Shown: positions 47,455-59,389, counted from the first letter of the stretch. The stretch is DNA of 64,000 nt from Cochliopodium minus (GCA_024220525.1 JAMYWO010000001.1:409538-473537); one strand, 5' to 3'. Numbers and translations: made by a program. The notes: generated by a model not told the origin, from the letters alone.

Positions 47455-50400
47455 ATGAATGAAATCAATTATATATTTTTGATAGAGGATGATGTAGCAA
47501 AAAATTTGAATATTTTCTATAATTATTTGGCTCTTGGAGAATTCGAATTAGCAAAAGCTATATTATTAACATCATTTGATAGAAAAAAGCAATTGCAGAT
47601 ATTACATCAAATTATTACTGGTGGAATACCAAATGAATGGTATTTAAAATTACAAAAAAATAATAAAATTTTATAATAGACTTAAACAGGATGATATCAA
47701 AATCTGTTCCTTCACATGCACATTTGTTGTGGCTTTGTATGTCATTATATTTGGAATTAATTGATTTTGAACTGAGCACGGTGGAGGATATGGAGAATTT
47801 GATAAATCAGGTTTCATATGAAGTATTGTTGCACAGTGCCTTTGAATTTTCAAATGTAAGATAGAATATTCCAAAGAAAAAAATAAATTTTTATAAAACA
47901 AAGATAAATCACAATATATTTGCTATAACAAACTATATTTTCAATAATCCTATCATATTTTAGCCAAAAGCGAATTTATTCAATGAAATAAGAGAATATG
48001 GATTAACTGTCATTAAAGAATCAAATAATAATGTCAATTTTACTTTATCATCATCGGCAATCAATGAGTTAAAACAAATCTTTGCTCTTTTTCCAATTTT
48101 AGGAAGCACAATTTGCCATTACTTAAAGCCAAGCAGAGAATTGTTGACAAAACTGTTTATAGATTTAACGATAAATCTTCTCGGAGACAGTCAGTTCGAA
48201 GAAGCATGCTATTTCCTTCAATTTCTCAACGTGAGAGAGTCAGACAATCTTAATCTTGATGTTCTATTCTCCAAATTTAAAATAGGATTGGAAAACGGAC
48301 AAGAAAAAAAGTGGAAAATAATAGAATCTCTTGTCAGCTTGACCGAACCCTTTGCACTCAGAAAGTTTTGTTCAATGGAAGAAAAAAGTTTAGAAGAAGA
48401 ATCTAAAGTTCCCTTGCCAAAAATCTTTACAGAGTACCACCAAAACCATTTCAGTTTTGAAAAGAGAGAAATAACTGAAAAAAAATTCTTCAGCGAATTT
48501 TTCCATCTAGTCAGAGTAACAGGAAAGCACTTTTTTGAATATTTGATGGAAAAATCTATCGATTTTATATCTTCCAAACAGTTTGAAAATGCGAAAATTT
48601 TGCTATGTGCTTTTCCCAAATTGAAACCTCTGTTGATATTGATGATGGATACAAAGTTTGAGAGCGACATTAGTTCTAAAAAATTATTATTCGAGCATCT
48701 GTGGGATGAAACAACAAAGTCTATGACAGATCCTTTGCTGGTTTCGGGGTGCTTAAATCTTGAATACGAAATAAAACTCTCAGGTATTCTTTTATTTCAG
48801 TGTTTTTTTTTTCATTTTTACGAAATTTAAATTTTCTAGAATGGTGTGCACAAGAAATTTCCGATAAGTGTAATAACAGCAAGTCTGTTTCTGTTGGGGA
48901 TAATTCTTTATCATGGTCAACCCTCACTGATATCTCCAATGCTGTTTCTAAAGTACTGAAAAAGAACTCTGTACCATATTGTTTGCAACATTGGATTTCT
49001 AGGATTGATATTTCTAAATTTGAGGAAATCTTTTTTTCTAATCCAGGCCTTACTAACGAGATCTCCAAAAAGTTCGTTGAGGAGTCCAATTTTATAGAAC
49101 TGCAGTTGATCTACTCTTTCAAATTTATTTCCCAAATTCTTCAAAAAATTGAAAAAAATGACTTCAAAGATTTTGGGGATGTCGAAACTTTGTTTGACAA
49201 AGTAGTTTCTACAGAGAAAAAACTCATGCTTTTGGAGATTGTCTTTTCCTTTATTTTTTTGACCACTGATCAGCTAAGATTTAAAAAAGAGGTGAAAGAA
49301 AACTCCTTTATCATCAATGATATCTCGTTCGTCATTTGGTTGGTTAATTTCATCCAAAAGCTATTTTCCAAACACTTAATAGAAAACGATGAAGAGGGAG
49401 AACAAAGCACAGAAGTTAATTGGGAAACCTACTTACAATCTATTGATCAAAATCAAGAAATTTTCGAAAGAGCACAGACTCTGTTCCGTAATTCCCAAGA
49501 CATGAAGATAAGATACACCTTGGTTTCTTCTATGATGGAAAACAGATTTAAATACTATTTCGATGAGGTATTTTTTTTTTTGGTTTTTTATTATTTTTCA
49601 CAAAAAAATTTTCTAAAACAGAATTTTTCAATGAAACATCCCATTGTAAATATGCTCGCACAACCTAAATCTTTGCTTTCGATGGCATTGAGATCCCAAA
49701 ATTTTGGGATAGTCACCAAGATTATCACTTTTTATGATTTAGAAGAAAGTGATCCCAAAATTGTTGAAATATCAAGCTTTGCTCAATATCTTTACAACAT
49801 AAAGGAGCAATTAAACTCTGACACTCCAATCGAGATATCAGAATTTTTGAACGAATGCAACAGTGAGTATGAAGCTTATTCAATTCTATTGGAACTTGCC
49901 CTTATGTCAGATAATACCACGCAAATTAATGAAATATTAGATCTGGCATCCCACCAAAAAGAAAAGTTCCCACAAGGATTTCCTCTTTTTGAATCTTTGT
50001 TGCAAGTGTTCAGAGTCTTGATAGAAAAAGGAAAATTTTTGCAGTTTTTTGGTGAAGAAATTAACAACTCTCCTATTGATCCAAGTCAATTAAGCGAGAT
50101 GATCTCTAAATCTTCTGTTCTCAACGAGAAAATAGAAGCACTAAAAAATGAACAAAAAAGCGAGAATAAGAACAATGAGAGCATTTTTCAGGGAATTTCA
50201 GAGATATTTCTAGATCAGAACCAACCTTGGACTCCTGGTCAAGAGCTAGAGAAGGGAAGATCTGATTACTTTGGAATTTTTCTTAAATACATTTGTTCTC
50301 TTGCCAATTTGTTAAAAGGAACGAAATTAGAGTAAGTTTACTTTAGAAAAAATTTATTTTTAAACTTATTTACTGTTTACAAGGAATCAAAACTATTTTG

Positions 50401-53400
50401 ATCATCTCAAAAAGGGAATAACTGGAATTATTTCTGATCTTGTTTTCCAACAAAAAGAATGTAAGAAAACTCTTTTCTAATTCGAATCATAATTTTTATG
50501 ATCTCTTTTTATAGTCAAAAAAGCAGAGGAAATATCTTCTATGCTTAGATCAAGTCTCATATCTAGAATAATAGATGCACTTTCTGAATCGAAAAATCAG
50601 AATTATAATTCAATTGCTTACGAAATCAACAAAAAATATACAAAGGATTTCATAACTGATGATGTAAATGATATGCCAAATCAAATTGGGAGTTTGTTGA
50701 AAGCGAATATAGGCAAAATCATTACACAAAATATCGAAAAGAATACAAAAAAATCCCCAGAGATTTCCCAGAAAGAAAATCACTTTGATATCATCTCAAG
50801 TGAGAAGATCCAAAAGGAGATATCCATAGAAATAATTGATTATGTATCGAACACATCTGAAATATTGTCATCTACCATGTGTCTTCTAACCTCTCCCAAA
50901 AGCTTAAAGGATGATAAATATTTAGATTATGCTCACAAGAACACACAAAAAGGAACTGCTTTAAACAAGCTTTCTGAGGGGAAGATCCAAATGAAAAAGA
51001 TGATCGATGAGAACTTTTCCAAAGTCAAAAACGAAAAAGAACAGCTCGAGATTTTTTCTTCCTTGTTTTCTGAAGAAATGGACAAAGAAACATCTGTCTT
51101 TAGAGAATTAGTCAAAAAGTATGTAGAAGAAGGGGAACTAAAGAAAGCACTAAAAATATCGGATGAAAATCTTTCAGAGGGAACATCTGATCACATCCTC
51201 AAGTTATTGATCCATAAAACAGAAAAGTCAAAAGTACACAAGTATCTCTTAAGATTGTCCGATAAAAAAGAAGCTATAAAATTAGCTTTGAATTATTATA
51301 CAAACTGGTCTTTGGATGTTTGCAAAGAAGTATTTTACATGTGTGAATGTTATGCTACAATGTTCACTGATACCAACCAACAAGCTTTTCGTGATAAGTA
51401 CTTGCTTATGAACACCTATTCTTCTATCTTGGAAATAAACAATTGTCCTTGGAAACAATGGCAACAACTTGACGAAGAATGTAAAACAGATGCTCCAGAG
51501 GTGATCTCTAAGCTTTTGGATATTAGGCAATATAAATACGCAAAAGACATTGCGGTAATCTATTCAAAGGGAGATCTCATGGAGATAGAAGAGAAATCAA
51601 TCTTAAACATTTTGTCTGATAACAACATAACAACCGAGGGTATCTTAAATGCTCTTGAAGAGCTCAAAGATAGTGCAATTCCCATTGTAGAGAACGTTAT
51701 TGGAAAAAACATTAACAACACCACAAAGCTATGTCTCCTACAATATCTCAAGAACCATCCACAATATCCCCAAAACAAAAAACTTGTCGTTTTGTCCAAG
51801 GAATTGGGAGTCAACATGTTGATTGATATTTCTAACATCATGAAAACAAACGAGGAGAAAGAAAGTTTTACTGAAGAAGGAGACGAGCAACTTTATTTTG
51901 CTTTGCAAGAGATCAACTCTTATCCTGAGCTCATTTTGGAAAGTCTTGTGATGTCGGAGAGAACAGTAGTTTGCTCAAAGTTGATCAAAAATTATCCTCA
52001 ACTTTGCAATGACGAACTTTTCATCAGTTACGCCAAAAAAGCCATTACTACTGAAAGAAGAAACCAAAGAGATCTACAACCACAAAAGTTTTGGATTTTC
52101 AGTGGGAAAGAGGTAAAGGATGTTGTTAAATTGATTATTTTTATGTAAAATTATTTTTTTTTTTAATTAGGAAACCGACAAGATTATAAGAGAGAAACAT
52201 TACTTTGCCAATGCACCAAGTATAAACTTGGCAACTACTCTTCTGAACATGTGCAGTTCCCCTATCGTTTCGGGAGAATCGTGTTTCGAAATGGCAAACA
52301 ACATCTCGAAAAATATTCAACAAAAAGATGATCATCTCTTAATGTTCAACATCATCCAAAACTTGTTATTTTATGCAAAGTTACAGTTCTCCAAAGATCA
52401 AGAAGGAGGTTCTAGTGGCTTCGCACTTTGCCAATCTTTGTTGTCCAACATCGAATTGCTAAGATCCTTGTACATTTCCAAAACGGGAATACCTGTCTCA
52501 TTGGTCGATCTTTCTAATCCTCCTAAAGTGAGACAACTCAGAGACAAACTCACCAATCTCGATAAAATGAAAATGGCAATAGACGTTGCAACCAAATGTA
52601 GAGTTGAAGTTGAACCAGTGTTTGCTGCATGGGGTATTGCTCTTTTAAGATTAGGAAATTATGATTTGGCTAAAGAAAAGTTCATGAGATGTTTGACTGC
52701 TCCCAACGAAAGAAGAATGGGAGGTGGTTTAGTTCCTCAGTTTGATAACACTGGTGCTCTTGCAAAAATCATAGATGTGTTGGAGCAGGGACAGACTTTA
52801 GATTCTAAAGTTATTCGCCAAAAAGTTCTAGAGTTGGAGCTTTACCTCAAAAATTCAAAAGATTCAAAGGATTTGCAACTAAAAATCAGCAAAATGGAGT
52901 TGGAAGAAAAGCTTCCATCAAGATTGAACTCTGTCCGTTTCATGCAATGTATTTTTTATCTCACCAGGTTTGGAACACCCATCATGCTCATCAAATTTTG
53001 GATCCACAATCACTTGTTGGAAGATGCCTGCAGATACATTCTCTTGAACAATATTTCCACAAGCATTTTCATCGAGGAAGTTTTCATCTACTCTTTGAGT
53101 CATGGAAAATTGGAAGCTTTGTTTCAATGTCTTTTTGAAAAGATTGATCCAAAAGGTACTAAGAGTGAACCTTATCTCATTGAAATTTGCAAGTTTCTTA
53201 AATTAAAGAAGGCCTACAGTCTTTTACTCAACGTACAATCATTAATGAAGGACAATGTGCGTGCTGGGCTCACTTGTATCAAGCTCTTTCATGCAGGAAT
53301 AGAAATGAATACAAAACTAAATTATTTGGAAAAGGCGGAAGATTTTTTGATTGCGGGGCTCAATGACATCCAAAGCAAACTTCCGTACACAAAAAACATC

Positions 53401-54018
53401 AAAGGATCTGATGTCACCAAACACTATAGAAACACAAATCTCCAACTCCAGATATCCAAATATTTCAACTCTCAAATGAAAAACCTTGGTGAGAACTTTG
53501 GTTTTGTTTGCAAGTTGAGTTTGTTTGAATCTCAACATACAGATATCGTCGAACAACTTTTGTTGATTGGAAACTTTGAGCTCGCCAATCAGGTTTCCCA
53601 ACAAAACAAACTCTCTCCCAACGATACAAACGATCTTTACAGCAACGTCATCAAGAAGCTCGCCCTCAAGAAACAAACCAAACAACTTTCCAATTTCTTC
53701 AAACAAATCAAAGGAACCATCACCAATATCATTTGGGATAACTGTGTGTTGTCTTGCATCCAGATCTTTTCTCAAAATCTTGGTGATCTTAAGAGTGCTG
53801 AAGGCTACGTCGACTTGATCATGGATCAACAGAAAAAGATAAAGGCTTACATCATGGTTGGCCAATTGAAGCAGGCTTACTTGGTCGCTGCCAAGATCAA
53901 TGACATTGATGCTGTTGCTGAGATTCGTAAGGTCGCCATGCAAACTGACAACAAAAACATCATCCAGATGTGCAACAACTTCATCTCCAAACACAAGAGT
54001 GATCTCAATACAAATTAA
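47455..54018 (+). CDS. Spastizin (ZFYVE26)-like protein without a FYVE finger
   Basis: Exons run from MNEINYIFLIEDDVAKNLNI through many introns to SKHKSDLNTN-stop. The C-terminal third matches spastizin over ~600 residues: EKHYFANAPSINLATTLLNM, VATKCRVEVEPVFAAWGIAL, LLRLGNYDLAKEKFMRCL, YLTRFGTPIMLIKFWI, MKDNVRAGLTCIKLFHAG, DVTKHYRNTNLQLQISKYF and a closing IKAYIMVGQLKQAYLVAAKI. Where vertebrate spastizin has its FYVE zinc finger, just before the EFYYEQAPSA-like block, this protein reads PQKFWIFSGKEETDKIIREK with no Cys pairs. So it lacks the PI3P-binding finger. In animals the protein works with spatacsin and AP-5 in lysosome reformation. The N-terminal two thirds are helical and poorly conserved. 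Confidence 0.85.
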
Positions 54019-54208
54019 AATGAAAATCAAAAAATAAATTATTCAAAATTTAAAATTATAAACCTGGTTTATAAGTGAATGTTGTTTGAAACTAGATCTT
54101 TTTAAAAAAATTGGTCAACTTTTAATAATAATATCCTTGTTCCAAATAAATATCCTTGTTGATTATTTGTGAATTGTTTTAAAAAAAAAAAAAATTGATT
54201 CTGTCCAG

Positions 54209-55514
54209 ATGTCGACCAATGATGAGCTTCAAAAAATAACTTCAGAATTTGAATTAGAAATCAAAAATTTGGAAGAGATCAATTCAGAATTTGAATCAGA
54301 AATCAAAAATTTGGAAGAGGAGAATGTCAAATTGCATCAACAATTGAGAGAAAAGAGGAACATAGAGGATGATCTCAACAGGGAGATCGACATCAAGGAT
54401 AAAATGTTACAAAAAATAAAAAATGACAGCAATGTACAGACTGAGACGATAGATATGTTAAGGAAGAGGTAGGGAAAAATTAAATTAAGTGAAATTACAT
54501 AGTATAATATATTAATATCTCTTTAAGATCATAAAGAAATATATTTCAATCTTGTTTCCACATTGATATTTTGATTTTTTTTTTTTCAACCTTCAAAGAT
54601 CCATACAGAAGGAGAATGAATTAGAAGATACAATAGTAAAATTGAAGCAGAAAATAGAGAATATGGAGATAGAGAAAATCAATTCTAATAGGAAGGTGGT
54701 TAAATTGGAAAATGAATTGGAAGATCTGGAGCAATCAAAAAGAGAAATATTGAGTACTGTTGGAATAATACAAGGGTATATACAAAAAACAAAAAAAACT
54801 CAAAATATCAAATAAGAGCTTAAAAATAAAAAGAGTATGAAATTTATTAAAACTCATTTAACGACATAAGTCCCAAAAATTGAAATTTAAATTTCAATTT
54901 AAAGAAATTAATGAAAATTTGTTATATTAATCAACGGATATAATTTATATGGCTCAGATTAAATTCTCGCAAAAAAATTTTCAATAAATATTAAATTTTT
55001 TTTTTGAATTAGCAAATTTGAGCAGCTTTTGGAGGAAAGTGCGCTAGCAACCTCCGAAAATGAAGTGTACAAGTCCACAATCGAAAGATACCGCCAAGAG
55101 ATGAACGAGGTGGAAGAAGAGAACGACATCCTCCGAAAAAACTTGGAGAATGCTCTCAAAGTGTCCAACCAAATCAAAGACAACAACACCAACAACAAGC
55201 CCACCACTGAGAACACATTGATTGGAGAAAGCAAGGTGGTCCCTTCTTTAAACTTGGGCATTGTCCAAGACATGAGTGTCAACAACACTGTTGTCAATAA
55301 TATTTTAGATAGCTCTAGGAAGAAATCTGTAATTGACGGAAGTATTTTTGAGCGAAGCAAGGAGATGCAAAAGAAGAATTATCTCATCCTTCTTAAAAAG
55401 TTTGACAATGAGATCAATTTGTTCAAGGATATTGGCTTGTGTAATAACAACAAAAACATCCAGTTTGTGTCCCGTCAGAAGGGAAAACACATGTCCAATA
55501 ATTATGCCAAATAA
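54209..55514 (+). CDS. Coiled-coil protein, possibly NudE-like
   Basis: Three exons join in phase. Almost the first 230 residues form a heptad-rich coiled coil (ITSEFELEIKNLEEINSEFE, then an almost exact repeat of FESEIKNLEEEN, ENELEDTIVKLKQKIENM). The segment LENELEDLEQSKREILSTV followed by FEQLLEESALATSENE resembles the NudE core (LNDDLE..R.....LEDFE..L..AIERNA.LE.EL), so a NudE/NDEL1-type dynein regulator is a fair guess. The C-terminus is Asn-rich with a short conserved-looking stretch (KKFDNEINLFKDIGLCN). Any long coiled coil could show this resemblance. Confidence 0.45.
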
Positions 55515-55644
55515 TAATATGTTTTTTTAATGTTATAATATATAGAAAAAGTTAAATTAAAGTTATCAAAAAAAAAAAGGGATAAGTTATCAAAAAGATC
55601 TAACAAAAATAATTTTAATAAAAAATAAACAAATTTAAAATAAA

Positions 55645-57318
55645 TTAAAAAATGATGCATTTGAGTTGTTTTTTCTTTTTCTCATCATAACTCTCTCCAT
55701 AAATGAGAGGAGAAAACTCGGGGGATTTTTGTACATTATTAACAGAATTATTGGTGATAGTTACTTCGCTTTCACTTTCATTGATTATTTCTATTTTTTG
55801 TTCGTCTTCAGTTTGTTCTTGATTTTCTAAATCTGCAAAATAAAAAAAAAATAACAAATAAATAAATAAAAAAATTTATCTCTTTCAAAGAAAAAAACCT
55901 TTGATCTTTTTTTGTTTTGCTTCAAGATCTTTTTGTAGTTTACTGGCATAGAGCACAGCGTCGTTCATGTCCCAAAAGAAGTGTTCCATTTTGATTTTTT
56001 CGAAGAGGCCCAATTTTTCCAGCTGTTCTGCTACCTTGGGATCCAACTGAGCATTTAAAAAAGTGAAGTCATGTTCTTGTGCTTGTTCTTAAAAGAAGAA
56101 AATTTTTTTTTGTTTATTTTAATTATTTTTTTTTTAAATTTTTTTTTTTTTTTACCAATGATGTGTTTGATGAGATTAGCACCAGACACATCAATGAAAC
56201 AAACAGGAGACCAATCCAAAATTACAACCTAAATATTTTTTATTTTTATTATTTTATATTTTTTTGTGTTGATAATTTTTTTTTTATTTTTTTTTACCTG
56301 TATTTTGTGTTGAGATTTACTCAACAACTCGTGGAAAAACTTTCGGATGTAAGAAACGTTGAGGAAACAAATGGAGGAGGTAATTTTCATGATGGCGATG
56401 GAAGGGTGAACCAAAGTGTCCGGAAACCTTTCTACTGATCTGAATACATTCAATCCTGGGAGTCTCCCAAGTAAAGATCCTTCCTTTTGGTTGAAATAAT
56501 AAAAATAAGAACAATAAAAATTAAAAAATAATAAAATTTAAAAAAAAATTTAAAAAAATTTCAAAAAAAAAATAAAAAAATTAAAAAATAATAAAATTTA
56601 AAAAAAAATTTAAAAAAATTTAAAAAAATTCAAAAAATAACAAAATTCAAAAATTAAAAAATTAAAAAAATTTCTTACTGGAAATGCAGTCGGAAACAAC
56701 AGAACCATTATAGAAGCACCCAACCCCACAAAAATTCCATATTCTACACCAATTAGCAAAACGGAAATGAAGCAAGAAAACCAAACAAAAAGTTCCATTT
56801 TGCTGGATTTCCACAAATGAAAGGTCTCATTGAAATCTAAAATTGCAAGTCCTAAAAATCATTTAAAAATAAAAATTATTAAAAATAAAATTATTTAAAA
56901 ATAAAAATTATTAAAAAATAAAAATTATTAAAAAATAAAAATTATTAAAAAATAAAAATTATTAAAAAATAAATATTCAATTATTTATTTTTTAATTATA
57001 TAATAATATTTTTTTTTTTTGGAAAACTCTTGTGCATTTATTCAGAATTAATTATTTTAAATATTTTTTTATTTAATTATTTTAAAAATTAATAATTAAA
57101 TTGAAGTTTTTTAATATTTAATTTTTATTTACCTGCAATTATAACTATCGAAGCCAAAACCACGGAAGGGAGATAATAAAGAGGGCCAGTCAGGAAAAGG
57201 GTGGCCATCAAAACAACTGCAAAACATAAAAGTTAATTCAAAATAACTTTTTAATCAAAAAAAAAATATTACCTAATGAAGAAACCAAATTCGTCAAAGG
57301 AGAACTTGATCCGAGAGT
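55645..57318 (-). CDS. SLC26/SulP anion transporter, C-terminal half with STAS domain
   Basis: Exons in phase: 57318-57273, 57216-57133, 56851-56679, 56483-56298, 56228-56156, 56087-55899, 55832-55645. The first reads TLGSSSPLTNLVSSL, which continues the SLC26 sequence GAFSRSSVNF of the exon at 10783-10692 in the same phase. Then come VVLMATLFLTGPLYYLPSVV, ELFVWFSCFISVLLIGVEYG, and GLGASIMVLLFP. A STAS domain follows: SICFLNVSYIRKFFHELL, VVILDWSPVCFIDVSGANLI, FTFLNAQLDPKVAEQLEKLG. The tail ends LKCIIF-stop, a CaaX-type sequence, shared in its last four residues with the EF-hand protein at 19684. The left side of the gene in transcript order is a simple repeat running to the gap at 57516. Confidence 0.85.
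56520..56670. repeat. A-rich imperfect direct repeat in an SLC26 intron
   Basis: Two copies of a ~60-nt unit (TTAAAAAATAATAAAATTTA then A-rich) start at about 56520 and 56580, almost identical in sequence. The repeat fills most of the intron between exons at 56679 and 56483. It is probably the result of slippage. Confidence 0.6.
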
Positions 57319-57329
57319 CTATTAAAATT

Positions 57330-57516
57330 AATCAACCAAATGATTTTATTTATTTTATTCATTTCATTTATTTTATTTATTTTTATTTATTTTATTTATT
57401 TTTATTTATTTTTATTTATTTTATTTATTTTTATTTATTTTTATTTATTTTATTTATTTTATTTATCAAATTTATTTTATTTATTTTATTTATTTTATTT
57501 ATCAAATTTATTTTAN
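57330..57516. repeat. TTTTATTTA simple repeat and assembly gap
   Basis: A tandem TTTATTTTAT array with interruptions ATCAAATTTA, ending in one undetermined base at 57516. The array and its interruptions match those right of the gap at 10576. The intron of the SLC26 gene is therefore probably one array split between the two places. Confidence 0.8.
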
Positions 57517-57601
57517 AAACAGGTCAGTTGGCTCGGCCTGCGGCCATCCCAACTGAAGTGGACTTTACGAGTTGGATCTCCCAACCCAACCCATTATCTC
57601 A
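57517..57601. other. GC-rich island with inverted repeats next to a gap
   Basis: About 75-85 nt with far more G and C than anything near it. It contains CAGTTGG paired with CCAACTG around GGCC-TGC-GGCC, and a second GAGTTGG / CCCAACCC. In AT-rich genomes such islands are often structured RNAs. It starts exactly at the gap, so a foreign fragment or a contig-end artefact is an alternative. Short reading frames on the plus strand are probably accidental. Confidence 0.35.
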
Positions 57602-58046
57602 TTCAAATTAATGATTTGTTGAAGTAATATCTTTCAAAATAAAATATTTTCAATCATCAGTATTTTTGATCACAACAAAATATGCAAGAATAGATCCAAC
57701 TTTGCGGGGTGCAGCAAAATTCGATTCATAATCATATATATCACAAATTGTAACTGGCAAATTTTTCTATAATTCTTCGTGGTTTGCAATTCAGTGGTAA
57801 TTGAAAAAATTCAATAAATTAGATTTATTTTGATAAAATAAAAATTGATCATTTTTGATTTTCTATCAAAATTTCCTCAATTGTTAATTTCATTATTAGA
57901 CTTTTCAATATCTATCTATTTCAAATATTTATCACATATTTAATTTTAGATTTGAGACAGAAAATAAAGAATTATTTATACAGAACTGTATAAAAAGATA
58001 ATATGAAAATTTTAATTTATTGTTAAATTTTGTTCAAGGGAGGGTT
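57602..58046. other. Intergenic A/T-rich stretch
   Basis: About 440 nt with no convincing frame on either strand. It is the downstream flank of the small GTPase gene. I see nothing further in it. Confidence 0.4.
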
Positions 58047-58772
58047 TCAAATTCTTGATAATTTTTCGCAAATTGCTTCAATTTGGTTTTTTGTTCTTGG
58101 TTTAACTTTATATTGATTTCCATTTTCAATACATTTGTTAAATTCATCCACATTCATATTCTCCAAAAAAAAAAGATTGGTTGAATGAATGGACACCAAT
58201 TCTTTTTTAATCTTATCCCTTGCAGTTTCTGAAATTTGATCAACTTTTGTGATAATCACAATGGGTTCCATGCCGAATAATTTCATATAAGCTTTGTAAT
58301 TGTGAGGGAGTATTTTCAAAACTTGTTCAAGGTTATTTTCATCTTCCTTTATGTCATATTCTACACTTCGGAGAAATTGAAACATTTTTTTTCTTTCAAC
58401 CTTTTTATCTGAGTATATAGAATCTGCTGCCCAAATGAGGATTACCATGTCAATTTTATTAGAAGGATCTTCGAATTTACTATTCTGCCATTGATAATCT
58501 TCATCTCTCATTGATGTTTTTGCTTTCATCCCATTTAAAACTTTTTCAAAAAATTTTTTATCAGACTCATTTTGCATTGAGCGTCCTTGTGTATCCCAAA
58601 GGATAAATCCATTTTCTATCTCTATTTTGTCATAATAAGTTGTTCCTTCACCTGATCCTCCCACTGGTAAAGGAAGAGATTTGCATTGAGGTTTATTCAG
58701 GAAATATAGCGTATTAGCAAAATTAGATTTTCCAGAATGTTGTGGACCAATTAAACAGATATTTTTTTTCAT
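58047..58772 (-). CDS. P-loop GTPase-like protein (TRAFAC type), 241 aa
   Basis: A single-exon frame that starts MKKNICLIGPQHSGKSNFAN with a P-loop (GPQHSGKS). It continues with GGSGEGTTYYD, switch II WDTQGRSM (DxxG), a hydrophobic strand IDMVILIWAADS, and the guanine-specificity motif TKVD in PIVIITKVDQIS. The order and spacing fit a small TRAFAC GTPase such as the septin or AIG1 relatives, but the family is not clear. The start codon follows a long A-run. The gene lies alone between a GC-rich island and the dispersed repeats. Confidence 0.75.
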   Translation of the reverse strand: MKKNICLIGPQHSGKSNFANTLYFLNKPQCKSLPLPVGGSGEGTTYYDKIEIENGFILWDTQGRSMQNESDKKFFEKVLNGMKAKTSMRDEDYQWQNSKFEDPSNKIDMVILIWAADSIYSDKKVERKKMFQFLRSVEYDIKEDENNLEQVLKILPHNYKAYMKLFGMEPIVIITKVDQISETARDKIKKELVSIHSTNLFFLENMNVDEFNKCIENGNQYKVKPRTKNQIEAICEKLSRI

Positions 58773-58863
58773 AGATTTTTTTTTTTTTACTATAAAAAGT
58801 TTTTATATTTTTTTTTTGAAAAGTTTTTTTTTTTTTTTTACTATTTAAAAAGTTTTTTAATTN

Positions 58864-59190
58864 TTCTTACATTTTTAAAAATTCTTCTTATTTATTTACT
58901 TTGAGGTCTCAGGATCGAACCCCACAAAATCTTTTTTTTTTTTTTTTTACAAAGTTGTTCAAGTGAAAGATTGTTGTTTGTTGATGTTTGCATTGTTTTG
59001 TTTATTTATTTTTTAAATAAATCAAATTGTTTTATTTTAATTTAATGAACAAGTTTGTTTTGTTTTTGAATTAATCTTATGTTGTTTGTTTTGTTTTAAA
59101 GAATGTTTTGTTTTTGGTTTGTTAATAATGTTTGTTTTTTATCAAAGTTCTTCTTAACAAAAAATTATAAAGTTTTGTTTTATTTGATTT
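58864..59190. repeat. Dispersed repeat, copy 1
   Basis: This copy matches the stretch at 61730-61999 in the same direction over about 260 nt, with small insertions and T-run length changes. Shared anchors include ATTTTTAAAAATTCTTCTT, TTTGAGGTCTCAGGATCGAA, CAAGTGAAAGATTGTTGTTT, AATGAACAAGTTTGTTTTG and GTTTGTTAATAATGTTT. On the minus strand the GTTCGATCC piece fits the RNA polymerase III B-box rule (GWTCRANNC). The last ~60 nt also recur in the intron at 15850-15905. A short interspersed element is the likeliest explanation; I find no terminal inverted repeats or reading frame. Confidence 0.7.
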
Positions 59191-59311
59191 TTATTTTGAT
59201 GTTTTGTTGGAGTTCTGGTTGTATTTTTCAATTTTGTTTTTTTTTTTAAAAAGGTATTTTAATAAAATATTTTTTAATTCACTTTTTTTTTCTTTTTTAT
59301 TTAATCTATGT

Positions 59312-59386
59312 TGGAGTCGTTGTAGCTCAGTGGAAGAACACTATTTCTTTTTGTTCAACATGGCATAGGATCGAATCCCTCACTAT
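59312..59386 (+). other. tRNA-like sequence, probably a degenerate tRNA or SINE head
   Basis: The sequence TAGCTCAGTGG fits the tRNA A box and D-arm, and GGATCGAATCC, 35 nt later, fits the B box and T-loop. The spacing suits a tRNA. But the T-stem has only two good pairs, and the acceptor ends (GTCGTTG versus ACTATCTA) do not pair, so a working tRNA is unlikely. Confidence 0.55.
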
Positions 59387-59389
59387 CTA

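Noticed and set aside
57276-57627. Plus-strand frames through the TTTTATTTA array (Phe/Ile/Tyr-rich)
   Set aside because: They are simple-repeat translation products that cross an undetermined base and overlap a genuine minus-strand exon.
58900-58925. A complete tRNA gene at the GGATCGAACC block
   Set aside because: Only the T-arm-like piece is present on the minus strand; no A box, D-arm or acceptor stem lies upstream.
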